From UBA3495 sp964629875 (lineage in GTDB: Bacteria; Chloroflexota; Dehalococcoidia; Lucifugimonadales; UBA3495), in assembly GCA_964629875.1 (NCBI GenBank), contig CAZVRK010000003.1:53551-117550 (forward strand): 64,000 bases of DNA, read 5' to 3'. Position numbers and translations under genes: made by a program. Within the stretch, counting starts at the first letter, position 1; each line of letters begins with the position of its first letter. Below the pieces are notes generated by a model. It was not told where the DNA came from. It did no database searches and was given only the letters and a program-made list of their open reading frames with translations. Positions 56,096 through 64,000 of the stretch are shown here, piece after piece.

Positions 56096-56785
56096 ATGGA
56101 TATACGGTTGGGAAGTCTTGTACGAGATGCCCAAGAGGCTATCGGAACAGTACTCATCATAGATGTATTTAGAGCATTCACTACGGCGTCCATCGCGTTT
56201 AACAACGGTGCCAGTCACATCACTTTAGTCGCTGAAATCGAAGAGGCTATGGCCCTTAAACAAAAAGGCTATGGCGATATACTAATGGGCGAAGTTAACG
56301 GAACTAAACCAGAGGGGTTTGACTTTGGAAACTCCCCGCATGAAATTTTTAACGTAGATTTCTCAGGCAAATCTATTATCCAGTCAACGAGAGCCGGTAC
56401 AGTAGGAGCAGCAGCAGCCACGAAGGCGGATGTGATATACGTGACTTCGTTTGCTATTGCTAAGGCAACCGTAAAGAAAGTCTTGTCAGATAAACCTGAT
56501 ATCATCTCTATTATCGCAATGGGAGATCAGGGTGTGATCAGGGCTGATGAAGACGAACAATGCGGGATATATTTGAGGAATCTACTAGAGGGGCGTGAAC
56601 CAGATACTGAATCAGTAAGAAGTCTTATCATGACCGGAGGAGCTACTCAGAAATTCTTCGACGACTCTCAGCCTCAGTATCATCCCAAAGACGTGGAACT
56701 TGCTCTAGATATAAACAAATATCCCTTTGCAATAAAAACATCAAGAGAATCTGAGCTATTAGTAGCCAGGAAGGTAGATATATAA
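56096..56785 (+). CDS. ComB-family 2-phosphosulfolactate phosphatase
   Basis: A 229-residue protein of the ComB family, Mg2+-dependent acid phosphatases that remove phosphate from 2-phosphosulfolactate in coenzyme M synthesis. The typical segments are VLIIDVFRAFTTASIAFNNG, GFDFGNSPHE, STRAGTVGAAAA and the late TGGATQKFF. Many non-methanogenic bacteria carry ComB, where its substrate is not settled; sulfolactate metabolism is one possibility. The start is just 5 bases after the NHL gene. It converges on the next gene with only 2 bases between stops. Confidence 0.82.
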   Translation: MDIRLGSLVRDAQEAIGTVLIIDVFRAFTTASIAFNNGASHITLVAEIEEAMALKQKGYGDILMGEVNGTKPEGFDFGNSPHEIFNVDFSGKSIIQSTRAGTVGAAAATKADVIYVTSFAIAKATVKKVLSDKPDIISIIAMGDQGVIRADEDEQCGIYLRNLLEGREPDTESVRSLIMTGGATQKFFDDSQPQYHPKDVELALDINKYPFAIKTSRESELLVARKVDI

Positions 56786-56787
56786 GA

Positions 56788-57912
56788 TCAAACACCACTA
56801 AAACGAGATATGTTCAGATTTTCCAAACCAGGGACAACAGATTTACGATTAAGAATTAAATCTACTACGCCCTCAGACATACCTGTACTCCACAATATTC
56901 CTTTTCTACCACCACCCGTACAAATATACAAATTGTCCCACCCGGGGGCTTTACAAACTACTGGGATTCCATCAGATGACCAAGGCCTTAGACAGGCCGT
57001 TTGCTGATTGAGCTCAGCATCTTCTAGGAAAGGTAAACTTTGTAACAGATCACTCATAATCCGGTCTCGGGCATCAACAGTGGTCGTTTCATCAAAGCCT
57101 ACCGTTTCTTCAGTAGTACCAGCCCAAATCAGACCATCTGACTTGGACGCTGCGTAACTACTTCCATAATGGAAAGATGCTTTTAGAGGTTCTCCATTTG
57201 TTTTTAACCGGAGCATTTGCCCCTTCAATGGTGTAACCGGTATATCTATGCCACACCACTCTGATGCAAACATTGTCCAAGGGCCCATTGCCAAAACTAC
57301 CAAATCCGATTCAATACGCCCTCCCTCAAATTCTACGCCCTCACATGTAGAACCCCGCTGCAACAAATTAGTAACCTTTCTCAGCAGTATCTCAACTCCA
57401 AGCTTTTGAGCAGACTGGGCGGCAGCTAAAGTACACCGGTAAGGTTCAACAGCCTTTGCATTAGCTATATACGATCCGCCCAAACAATCAGGACTTAATC
57501 TCGGCTCTAACACATTCAACTCATCGGGCGTCATCCAATAAGTATCATATTCTGCAACTTGAGCTTGCCATTTTAATTGATCCTGCAAGCGGACTTTCTC
57601 TTCAGAGGTGAACGCTAGAGTAACACGTTGAACATTTTGAAATTCATTGTCTACACCTGAAACATCGTACAACTCCGCAGACAAACTTTTGTGTCGCTGG
57701 TTACACCACACACTAAAGTCCAATAGCGGGTTCGGTATTCCGGCTCCCTCTAAGTCGCCGAGTTCTCCGAAGGCAAATCCAGACGCATGACTACCTAATG
57801 AATCTGCCTCTATAACTGTCACCTTAACACCATGCGTTGCAAGTAGATAAGCGGTTAGGTTACCAACAATTCCGCCCCCTACTACCACCGCATGCCGACT
57901 ATTATTTGCCAT
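56788..57912 (-). CDS. FAD-dependent oxidoreductase (DAO family)
   Basis: A 374-residue flavoprotein of the glycine/D-amino-acid oxidase fold. The FAD motif is VVVGGGIVGNLTAYLL, with the ribose-binding Glu in VTVIEAD. The C-terminal FAD-contacting segment is WDNLYICTGGGRKGILWSTG. The substrate is an amine or amino acid of unknown identity; ThiO and sarcosine-oxidase-like enzymes share the layout. ATG 57912 is preferred to the GTG two codons earlier. Confidence 0.85.
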   Translation of the reverse strand: MANNSRHAVVVGGGIVGNLTAYLLATHGVKVTVIEADSLGSHASGFAFGELGDLEGAGIPNPLLDFSVWCNQRHKSLSAELYDVSGVDNEFQNVQRVTLAFTSEEKVRLQDQLKWQAQVAEYDTYWMTPDELNVLEPRLSPDCLGGSYIANAKAVEPYRCTLAAAQSAQKLGVEILLRKVTNLLQRGSTCEGVEFEGGRIESDLVVLAMGPWTMFASEWCGIDIPVTPLKGQMLRLKTNGEPLKASFHYGSSYAASKSDGLIWAGTTEETVGFDETTTVDARDRIMSDLLQSLPFLEDAELNQQTACLRPWSSDGIPVVCKAPGWDNLYICTGGGRKGILWSTGMSEGVVDLILNRKSVVPGLENLNISRFSGV

Positions 57913-57946
57913 TCTCACTATTCCTGAATTCCAGCTAGATGTTACG

Positions 57947-58780
57947 CTACAAACTCCTGAACCACTCTTCGAACCGCTTCATTAAATCTAAATCGCCAAA
58001 CACCTTCATATTTCCGGCAAATAACGAAGTAGTTGTCCCGATTCTCCCATAGATAAACAAAACGTATGACTCCAGATCACAATAAATCTCACAATGCGGT
58101 CTGTCTGGAAAATCCTGTTTTATTTCAAACGTATCGCCGTAACAATTTATATTAGTTGCGGAAACACCCGAACCCTCTAGATGAAATGAATATTTTATCG
58201 GTTCAGATAAATGCAGATCCGGTCTAAATGTGCCTGAGAGCCAGTTAGGTATGATAGTTAATAACATGGCCGATTTTTCTTTTTCCAAATGAAAATCCTC
58301 ACTGAACGACCTAGCAAAATCCCATTGATGTACTACCATTTCCTGAACACGCAAATCCAAGTATTGTAAAGCTGTAATGGTGCCACTTCTGGCGTGCCAG
58401 CATGGCATATTCCAGTCATCCGGACTAAGTCCTACTAACACATCATTTAAATATGAATAGCACTCTGTAAATTGGGATATGAGATTAGAACCAATATTTG
58501 CTCTAATCTCTTTATCACGATTAGCATTATTAAATGATAGCTGGTCTAATTCTGGAACAACGTACCCCAAAGGAGCGTGCGAAGACCCTAAAGAAGCTCT
58601 CTTTAAACTTTCCATGTGCCGCTGCGCACCCCCGATTAAATGAGCGATCACATCACCGGCCTGCCATAATGCACACGGCGAAGGCACATCAAAATCTTGA
58701 GGGGATTTGCCTAACATCAACTTCTCAATATCTTCAGCAATAGATTTAATCAACTGAATCTTTTCCTGAGGGTTCTGCAT
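57947..58780 (-). CDS. Maleylpyruvate isomerase / mycothiol-dependent DinB-fold family protein
   Basis: This 277-residue protein matches the TIGR03083 group. The N-terminal four-helix DinB-like metal domain includes CALWQAGDVIAHLIGG, then LDLRVQEMVVHQWDFARS with the conserved HxxD. A C-terminal SCP2-like domain runs from about residue 180. Relatives in Actinobacteria use mycothiol for isomerisations or detoxification. Whether this organism makes mycothiol cannot be told here. Confidence 0.78.
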   Translation of the reverse strand: MQNPQEKIQLIKSIAEDIEKLMLGKSPQDFDVPSPCALWQAGDVIAHLIGGAQRHMESLKRASLGSSHAPLGYVVPELDQLSFNNANRDKEIRANIGSNLISQFTECYSYLNDVLVGLSPDDWNMPCWHARSGTITALQYLDLRVQEMVVHQWDFARSFSEDFHLEKEKSAMLLTIIPNWLSGTFRPDLHLSEPIKYSFHLEGSGVSATNINCYGDTFEIKQDFPDRPHCEIYCDLESYVLFIYGRIGTTTSLFAGNMKVFGDLDLMKRFEEWFRSL

Positions 58781-58851
58781 AATAAAATTATATCTTATTG
58801 GAATCTACTCGAGTTATGATATTAATCATATATCTATAAATAAGGGGCATC

Positions 58852-58947
58852 ATGCCGAGATATTCTTGCCTAGTGATGGGAGTTCTGATAACAGCAATAT
58901 TCCTACTGTTATTGATCACGTGCCGTTATACTGGCCTTCCACTGTAA
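58852..58947 (+). CDS. Possible 31-residue single-helix membrane peptide
   Basis: A short frame (MPRYSCLVMGVLITAIFLLL...) with one strongly hydrophobic helix, residues 8-23, and a positively charged N-terminus. It has AAGGGG five bases upstream and fits exactly between two minus-strand genes. No homologue is recognised. The good ribosome-binding site and clean hydrophobic helix argue for a real gene; the size alone argues for caution. Confidence 0.35.
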   Translation: MPRYSCLVMGVLITAIFLLLLITCRYTGLPL

Positions 58948-58958
58948 CTCCCTGATAC

Positions 58959-59576
58959 CTATACATAGTTCTTAATAGGCGAGAAACTTCGCCTGTGTAT
59001 GTCACATGGACCAAGCCTGCTAATTGCATCCAAATGCTTTGCGGTTCCGTAACCCTTATGACCACCAAAATCATACCCTGGATATTGGTCGTCTGCTTCC
59101 TTCATCAATTGATCTCTCGTGACTTTGGCTATTATAGAAGCGGCCGATATAGAGTAACTCTTGGTATCCCCTTTTACCACCGTACGATATGGATATTCAC
59201 AATCCTTAAGCGGGATAAAATCAAATAGAACAAAATCCGGAGAGACTTCTAGTGCTTGTAATGCCATCAGCATGGAACTTATCGTTGCAGGTAATATACC
59301 AACAGAATCTATGAACGCAGAATCTTTGATCCCTACTGCTACAGCGATTGCTTCTCTCTGTATAACTTCATAGGCCGTATTCCGTTTAGACTCTGATAAT
59401 TTTTTACTATCGTTAATAACACTTAGCCAGCCCTCATCACCTGCTAGGTCATGCGGTAGAACAACCGCAGCGGAAACAACCGGACCAGCCAAAGGGCCTC
59501 GTCCGACTTCATCAACCCCAGCGATGTGTCTGTAATTTAAGGATCGTACGTCCTTTTCTATATCAAGATTAGGCAT
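58959..59576 (-). CDS. rnhB: Ribonuclease HII
   Basis: This 205-residue enzyme cuts RNA in RNA-DNA hybrids, notably at single ribonucleotides. The motif AGVDEVGRGPLAGPV carries the Asp-Glu pair, and the later acidic residues lie in FVLFDFIPL and KVTRDQLMKEADDQYP. GYDFGGHKGYGTAKH is characteristic of type II. It overlaps the end of mnmA by 8 bases and is translationally coupled. Confidence 0.96.
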   Translation of the reverse strand: MPNLDIEKDVRSLNYRHIAGVDEVGRGPLAGPVVSAAVVLPHDLAGDEGWLSVINDSKKLSESKRNTAYEVIQREAIAVAVGIKDSAFIDSVGILPATISSMLMALQALEVSPDFVLFDFIPLKDCEYPYRTVVKGDTKSYSISAASIIAKVTRDQLMKEADDQYPGYDFGGHKGYGTAKHLDAISRLGPCDIHRRSFSPIKNYV

Positions 59577-60672
59577 TGGTCAGGGATAATACTCTAGATG
59601 GGACACTGCCCTCGATTACACCACCACCCAACACTCGGTCCCCTTGATAGAAAACAGCTGCCTGACCTGGAGTAATAGACCTCTGGGGTTCCTTGAACTG
59701 AATGAGTGCCCCATCAGAATAATTAGTTAATATGGCATTAGCCTGCTGGAATTGGTATCTTATTTTAACCTGCACTTCTACAGCTTTATCAGGGATAATT
59801 CCAGATACGTAATTAACTCTTGATGCCCAGAAATTATCCTTATACAGACCAGATCTCGGACCCACCACTACTTTATGGTTTTCCGCGTCGATTTCTAATA
59901 CATAAACTGCATCACCAGTACCTGATAAACCTAACCCTTTACGCTGACCAATAGTGAAAAATTCTATCCCATCATGAGTGCCGACAACGGATCCCTGTAG
60001 ATCAACTATATCCCCAGGCGTTGATTCAACCCTTTCTTTAAGAAATTCCTTGTAATCTCCAAACGGTATAAAACATATATCCTGACTATCAGGCTTTGCA
60101 GCATTTGGAAAATGCGCCTGTGTTGCCAATTCACGTATCTCGTTCTTTGTATATCCGCCAATAGGCATTAGTGTATGACTGAGATCTGTTTGCCCCATAC
60201 CATACAAAACATATGACTGATCTTTAGACTCATCGATTCCCTTCTTCAGCTCTAAGCAATCTAGCCCGCGTTCAATACGAGCATAGTGTCCTGTTGCGAC
60301 ATAACTAGCTTCAAGAGCTCTAGCTCTATTAGATAAAAAATTAAATTTTATTTTATCGTTACACGCGATACACGGATGAGGCGTGCGTCCGTGTTGATAC
60401 TCAGAGCAGAAATAATCTATTACAAATGTCTGAAATTCTTCCTGCACATTCATTACATAATGGGGAACGCCTAGCTTCTGACATACTCTTTTGGCATCTT
60501 CTACGTCATCAACAGTACAGCACCCTTTGTAATAATCAGGTAATTCATCGGTATCTAAAGTGTAGAGTTTCATCGTTACACCGATTACGTCATATCCCGC
60601 GTTTTTCAGCAGAAGAGCCGCTACTGAGGAGTCTACTCCACCACTCATTGCAACAATTACGCGTTCGGTCAT
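59569..60672 (-). CDS. mnmA: tRNA-specific 2-thiouridylase MnmA
   Basis: A 367-residue enzyme making s2U34 in tRNA-Lys, Glu and Gln. The PP-loop motif VAMSGGVDSSVAALLL is N-terminal. The two catalytic Cys lie in TPHPCIACNDKIKF and SQDICFIPFGDY. The C-terminal beta-barrel contains the RITPGQAAVFYQGD-type segment (SITPGQAAVFY). AAGGACG precedes the ATG. It is the first gene of a pair with rnhB. Confidence 0.96.
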   Translation of the reverse strand: MTERVIVAMSGGVDSSVAALLLKNAGYDVIGVTMKLYTLDTDELPDYYKGCCTVDDVEDAKRVCQKLGVPHYVMNVQEEFQTFVIDYFCSEYQHGRTPHPCIACNDKIKFNFLSNRARALEASYVATGHYARIERGLDCLELKKGIDESKDQSYVLYGMGQTDLSHTLMPIGGYTKNEIRELATQAHFPNAAKPDSQDICFIPFGDYKEFLKERVESTPGDIVDLQGSVVGTHDGIEFFTIGQRKGLGLSGTGDAVYVLEIDAENHKVVVGPRSGLYKDNFWASRVNYVSGIIPDKAVEVQVKIRYQFQQANAILTNYSDGALIQFKEPQRSITPGQAAVFYQGDRVLGGGVIEGSVPSRVLSLTNA

Positions 60673-60809
60673 TATATTGTGTTCGTCCTTTTGTCCATTT
60701 ATTGCAAGTTTTATAATTTGGACTCAAATTCTTAGCACTTATGATAATCTATCAACATATATTCCTACAATGAATTTATCTTACAGAATAAGTTAGGTGG
60801 CCAATTAAA

Positions 60810-61349
60810 ATGCCAAACTACGTAGAACATGACGTAGGTTCCGAAACAAAATGTACTAATTGCGGAGAACCGATCACAACAAACGGCAACTACTGTGGTC
60901 TTTGCGGGGCTTTTATCACCCGTGAACCAAATATCACCACATTCAATACGGATGTTCCTGATTTTGCTGGATTCTGGATTAGACTATTTGCTAGGCTAAT
61001 CGACGAGCTCTTTGTAACGTTAGTCTTTGGAATACTTGTCACTATCATAGGAATGAGTGATTTCACTGCCTTTGTTTTAGTGATTATCAATTTTTCATAT
61101 TTTGTTTTGATGACAAAAAGTAGGGGACAAACCCTGGGCAAAATGGCCTTAGGTATTCAAGTAGTAGATTCGAGCGGGAACATACCTACTGTAGGGACGA
61201 TACTCTTGAGAGAAATACCATGTAAAATTCTTTCTGCTCTACCGTTATATCTAGGATATGCATGGGCAGGCTGGGATGACAAAAAGCGCTCGTGGCATGA
61301 CCATCTATCCAGGACCTTCGTTATTAAAAAACCTCGAAACATTGATTGA
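60810..61349 (+). CDS. RDD family membrane protein with zinc ribbon
   Basis: A 179-residue protein. The N-terminal zinc ribbon is CTNCGEPITTNGNYCGLCG (residues 15-33, two CxxC). The RDD domain follows with FWIRLFARLIDELF (its Arg-Asp signature), two to three membrane helices, and SRGQTLGKMALGIQVVD then WHDHLSRTFVI. RDD proteins may take part in ion transport or envelope stress; the function here is unknown. AGGTGG precedes the ATG. Confidence 0.85.
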   Translation: MPNYVEHDVGSETKCTNCGEPITTNGNYCGLCGAFITREPNITTFNTDVPDFAGFWIRLFARLIDELFVTLVFGILVTIIGMSDFTAFVLVIINFSYFVLMTKSRGQTLGKMALGIQVVDSSGNIPTVGTILLREIPCKILSALPLYLGYAWAGWDDKKRSWHDHLSRTFVIKKPRNID

Positions 61350-61379
61350 TTACTTTTATCATTAGGCGGTATAAATAAC

Positions 61380-61854
61380 ATGTCCATTACTTTTGGATGC
61401 TCGCTCCCTAGTCGAGGGAGCATGGCTAGTCCCGAGAATCTAGTATCTTTAGCCCACAGAGCTGAAGATCTGGGGTTCGCGTCTGTATGGGTCAGCGATC
61501 ACATCATCTTACCAAGGGAAGTCACATCTTTTTACCCATATGCATCTGATGGCGTGGCCACATTCACCCCAGATGAACCCTATTACGAACCTATCGCGAC
61601 CCTCAATTTCCTAGCAGGTGCGACTAGTTCAGTGAGACTAGGAACGCATGTTTTAATAGTGCCATACCGAAATCCCGTCTTGACGGCAAAAATGTTGTCT
61701 ACTCTGGACGTCTTATCAAATGGCAGGCTGATTCTGGGAGTCGGAGTGGGTTGGATGCGAGAAGAATTTGAAGCGTTGGGTCTCGATTACTTTACTAAGC
61801 GTGGAGCGGTTACAGACGAATATCTGGAAATTTTTAACGAATTGTGGACAAATA
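61380..61854 (+). CDS. LLM-class F420-dependent oxidoreductase, 3' end lost in gap
   Basis: The first 158 residues of a luciferase-like TIM-barrel oxidoreductase, with TIGR03619-like features: AEDLGFASVWVSDHIILP, RLGTHVLIVPYRNPVLTAKM, LSNGRLILGVGVGWMREEFE and RGAVTDEYLEIFNELW. It would use reduced F420 or FMN. The gene runs into the second gap. About 130 residues are missing compared with the family. Confidence 0.88.
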
Positions 61855-61954
61855 NNNNNNNNNNNNNNNNNNNNNNNNNNNNNNNNNNNNNNNNNNNNNN
61901 NNNNNNNNNNNNNNNNNNNNNNNNNNNNNNNNNNNNNNNNNNNNNNNNNNNNNN
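61855..61954. other. Assembly gap (100 N)
   Basis: Exactly 100 undetermined bases lying between the lost 3' ends of two convergent genes. The missing parts of both proteins together need about 500 bases or more, so the gap is larger than the placeholder. Confidence 0.95.
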
Positions 61955-62634
61955 CTCCCACAGATCATCAGTTTGTAACCAAGTGCATCTACGTCCTGAG
62001 TTGCCACAAGGTCACCGTTGTACAGTCTAGGCATATCGTTCAAGTCCGTAGCGTACACCTTTAAGTCTTCCATAGACTTTATGCCATCAACAAATATCAT
62101 ATCCGCACCCGCATCCCGATACGCCTTGCACCGGATTACTGTATCCTCCCAGCCATTAACAGCATACGCATCACAACGTGCGATGATCACGAAATCAGGA
62201 TCACGCCTGGCATCCAATGCCGCTTTTATTTTCTGAACGTGCTCCTCCATCGGTATCACTTGCTTGCCCTCAAAAAAACCGCATTTCTTAGGAAATACCT
62301 GGTCTTCAATGTGTATACCTGCAACCCCAGCTGATTCGTACTCTCTGACAGTTCTACGAACGTTTAGCGCATTGCCATACCCTGTGTCAGCATCGCATAT
62401 CACAGGAATATCCACCGCATTAACTATATATTTCGCGGACGTCACCATCTCCGTCATGGTTAACATACCAACATCAGGGAATCCTTTTTCAGCAGATGTA
62501 CCTGATCCGGTCATATAGACCGCCTCAAATCCTACTGATTCAGCAATGCGCGCTAAGAGCCCATTCATCACAAACGGAGCTACCGTCAGTTGATCCCTAT
62601 TGAGTAATTCCCTTAGTTTAGTAGTAGTTTTCAT
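61955..62634 (-). CDS. Isocitrate lyase/PEP mutase superfamily protein, 3' end lost in gap
   Basis: About 226 residues of a TIM-barrel lyase of the ICL/PEPM superfamily. MTGSGTSAEKGFPDVGMLTM, VICDADTGYGNALNVRRTV (Mg2+-binding acids) and IHIEDQVFPKKCGFFEGK are clear. In true lyases the last motif is KKCGH; here the His is Phe while the Cys is kept. Oxaloacetate decarboxylase, 2-methylisocitrate lyase or dimethylmalate lyase activity are all possible. Two adjacent ATGs (62637 and 62634) follow a GGAGAG site. The C-terminus is in the gap. Confidence 0.87.
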
Positions 62635-62658
62635 CATCTCTCCAAATCAGAAATATTT

Positions 62659-63306
62659 TTATAAAGAATACGATTCCAGAACTCTCCAACTCAGATCAGA
62701 TACCCAGCCACCTTTGCTCCATGATTCGATATCAGAGTTACTCTCAAATCGTATCAGCTGCAACTGCCAAGCTTTTGTAGCATTAGGTATAGCAAGGTCT
62801 TTCATTACGTTCTCCGCAAAAGTAACAGCACTTAAAAATACTGAGTCGCTAAGATTAGCATGCTTCATTAGGTATATACACGGCTTATAATCAGATTTAA
62901 GAATATTAATATCTGGGATTACAGTCCCACTTGTAGATTCCACCAATTCCAAGATTTGCCACCAAAGCTTATTCAGATACCTCTGGCCCCGATCAATAGG
63001 ATCCTGAGCCACGGAAAATTCCAGGAATATGTCATCGCAATTATCCAGAATCTGACCAACGCCACGACTAACTAATGGAAATCTCAGAGAGTTTTTCCTT
63101 GATTCAGAGCTAATCCGTTCCAATCCCATCGAAATATTTGAAACAGCCTCATCAGAAGAATCGAAGAAAGGTATAAGGGGCATATGAAGCATTTCCATTT
63201 CAGCGGCCCAAGCCCCGTACTGACCACACACAAGTTGCCTGAGACGGTACACGCGGGAGGCGAAAACAGGCTCAGGTATTAATGAAATCCCGTAACGAAC
63301 TGTCAT
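62659..63306 (-). CDS. Unknown protein, possibly a degenerate 2H phosphoesterase (LigT) fold
   Basis: I do not firmly recognise this 215-residue protein. Its start, VRYGISLIPEPVFASRVYRL, resembles the 2'-5' RNA ligase/cyclic phosphodiesterase fold. In that fold two HxT motifs are catalytic. Here the first position reads LHMPLIPFF (Thr replaced by Pro) and the second reads KPCIYLM (His and Thr both replaced). If the fold is right, catalysis is lost. It is transcribed with the DUF2007-like gene upstream. Confidence 0.45.
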   Translation of the reverse strand: MTVRYGISLIPEPVFASRVYRLRQLVCGQYGAWAAEMEMLHMPLIPFFDSSDEAVSNISMGLERISSESRKNSLRFPLVSRGVGQILDNCDDIFLEFSVAQDPIDRGQRYLNKLWWQILELVESTSGTVIPDINILKSDYKPCIYLMKHANLSDSVFLSAVTFAENVMKDLAIPNATKAWQLQLIRFESNSDIESWSKGGWVSDLSWRVLESYSL

Positions 63307-63322
63307 ATATATTCCCTAATTT

Positions 63323-63688
63323 CTATATCAATCTTACGGCAGAAGTCGCAGATACTAGAATAAATACTACTACTAAGACAACTAAAATTACCAACCAAGA
63401 AGGCCATTGCTTACTAGAATAATTCTCTGAAGGTGAGATAGAACTGGACATACTATCTAAGCCTAATATCTCTGCCGCTTCATCCAAGTGATTTTCATAT
63501 ACATATAAGCTATGTGGGACATTATAAGCAGAGCCCCACAGTCCAGACCCACCTTGTAACGACTTCAAAATACAAGGTATTCCGGCTTGATACAACCTTT
63601 GCTCAGACAATCGAGCCAGGGGTTCATTCTCATATGTCGCTACTTCAACTTGTCTATAGGAGTCTTTCAAAGATATACCTCTCGACAT
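63323..63688 (-). CDS. DUF2007-like protein with C-terminal membrane helix
   Basis: A protein of about 121 residues. The first 75 residues resemble the DUF2007 putative signal-transducing domain: VEVATYENEPLARLSEQRLY, then AGIPCILKS and LYVYENHLDEAAEIL. A Ser-rich linker leads to a C-terminal transmembrane helix (about 97-116). ATG 63688 is used; a GTG lies three codons upstream. The function is unknown. Confidence 0.7.
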   Translation of the reverse strand: MSRGISLKDSYRQVEVATYENEPLARLSEQRLYQAGIPCILKSLQGGSGLWGSAYNVPHSLYVYENHLDEAAEILGLDSMSSSISPSENYSSKQWPSWLVILVVLVVVFILVSATSAVRLI

Positions 63689-63821
63689 CCGTAACACTAG
63701 ATGACTTCTACCACAATCAGGCTGTTACAGCGTGATTATAGCAAAACCTCAGAGTAACATACTCATGCGAGTAACTTTTGGCTCTCCTACTCTTGTGATA
63801 TAATTCTCCGATGTCAAACAG

Positions 63822-63908
63822 GCCGAGGTGGTGGAATTGGTAGACACGCGGTCTTGAGGGGGCCGTGGGCGTAAGCTCGTGTGGGTTCAAGTCCCGCCCT
63901 CGGCACCA
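63822..63908 (+). tRNA. tRNA-Leu (GAG anticodon)
   Basis: A class II tRNA. The acceptor stem GCCGAGG pairs with CCTCGGC, followed by A73 and an encoded CCA. The anticodon arm CGGTC-TTGAGGG-GGCCG gives GAG. A variable arm and the T arm GTGGGTTCAAGTCCCGC are present. Close match to bacterial tRNA-Leu. Confidence 0.97.
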
Positions 63909-63926
63909 CCAGAGCGAGCTAATTAG

Positions 63927-64000
63927 GGCGACGTAGCCAAGTGGACTAAGGCGGAGGTCTGCAAAACCTCTATTCGGCGGTTCGAATCCGCCCGTCGCCT
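63927..64000 (+). tRNA. tRNA-Cys (GCA anticodon)
   Basis: A 74-base tRNA ending with the window. The acceptor GGCGACG pairs with CGTCGCC and the discriminator is T, as expected for tRNA-Cys. The anticodon arm GAGGT-CTGCAAA-ACCTC gives GCA. Any encoded CCA is beyond the edge. It follows tRNA-Leu by 18 bases and probably shares its transcript. Confidence 0.96.

Overview
The window looks like one scaffold of an uncultured bacterium. It has moderate-to-low GC, two 100-N scaffolding gaps (51172-51271 and 61855-61954), and a mix of housekeeping genes with an unusually dense set of CoA-ester, flavin and molybdenum enzymes. Rex, an rsmD-coaD-coiled-coil (SepIVA-like) cluster, an EF-G paralogue, long-form NadA, a coproheme decarboxylase of actinobacterial spacing, paired type III CoA transferases and luciferase-like monooxygenases together suggest Chloroflexota, most likely a marine Dehalococcoidia/SAR202-type lineage. 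That placement is inferred from gene content, not tested by phylogeny.

Layout. 1-4300: membrane HdrD-like Fe-S oxidoreductase (cut by the window edge), a D-2-hydroxyacid dehydrogenase, a YlxP-like protein and the NADH/NAD+ sensor Rex. 4319-11098: a complete F-type ATP synthase operon on the minus strand in canonical order (I-B-E-F-H-A-G-D-C); the c-ring has a proton-type site, subunit a carries a histidine-rich insert and epsilon lacks its C-terminal domain. 11247-13655: bifunctional nuclease, coiled-coil protein, coaD, rsmD. 13941-19863: ribF-tyrS, a B12-dependent mutase large subunit whose substrate residues match isobutyryl-CoA mutase rather than methylmalonyl-CoA mutase, and an EF-G-like GTPase.

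20178-31616 is the most distinctive region: two divergent groups holding two CaiB/BaiF CoA transferases, an SDR, a carboxymuconolactone-decarboxylase-like protein, an orphan molybdenum hydroxylase large subunit, a CitE-like lyase, an enoyl-CoA hydratase, a DUF1326 protein, an apparently inactivated DnaQ-fold protein, and two dimeric alpha/beta-barrel proteins at its flanks. It reads as a CoA-thioester degradation pathway of unknown substrate. A GC-rich element that can fold as a three-way junction lies between two of its genes.

31776-34428 holds a YtkA/FixH-like protein with CtaG (cytochrome oxidase assembly) and an SsuD-like monooxygenase. 34493-42973 is a four-gene ABC exporter with two very large 10-TM FtsX-type permeases and two ATPases, one bearing a C-terminal AbrB-like domain. 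43093-50540 contains bS21, an MFS transporter, a zinc-ribbon protein, dtd, DinB and CMD-like proteins, nadC, nadA, miaB and tRNA-Ser. 50813-63688 contains a gap-truncated Lrp regulator, a 7Fe-type ferredoxin, mitochondrial-type aconitase, coproheme decarboxylase, an NHL propeller, ComB, a DAO-family oxidase, a mycothiol-type DinB-fold protein, rnhB-mnmA, an RDD protein, two gap-truncated enzymes and two small unknown proteins. The window ends in tRNA-Leu and tRNA-Cys. No CRISPR, prophage, insertion sequence or rRNA was seen.
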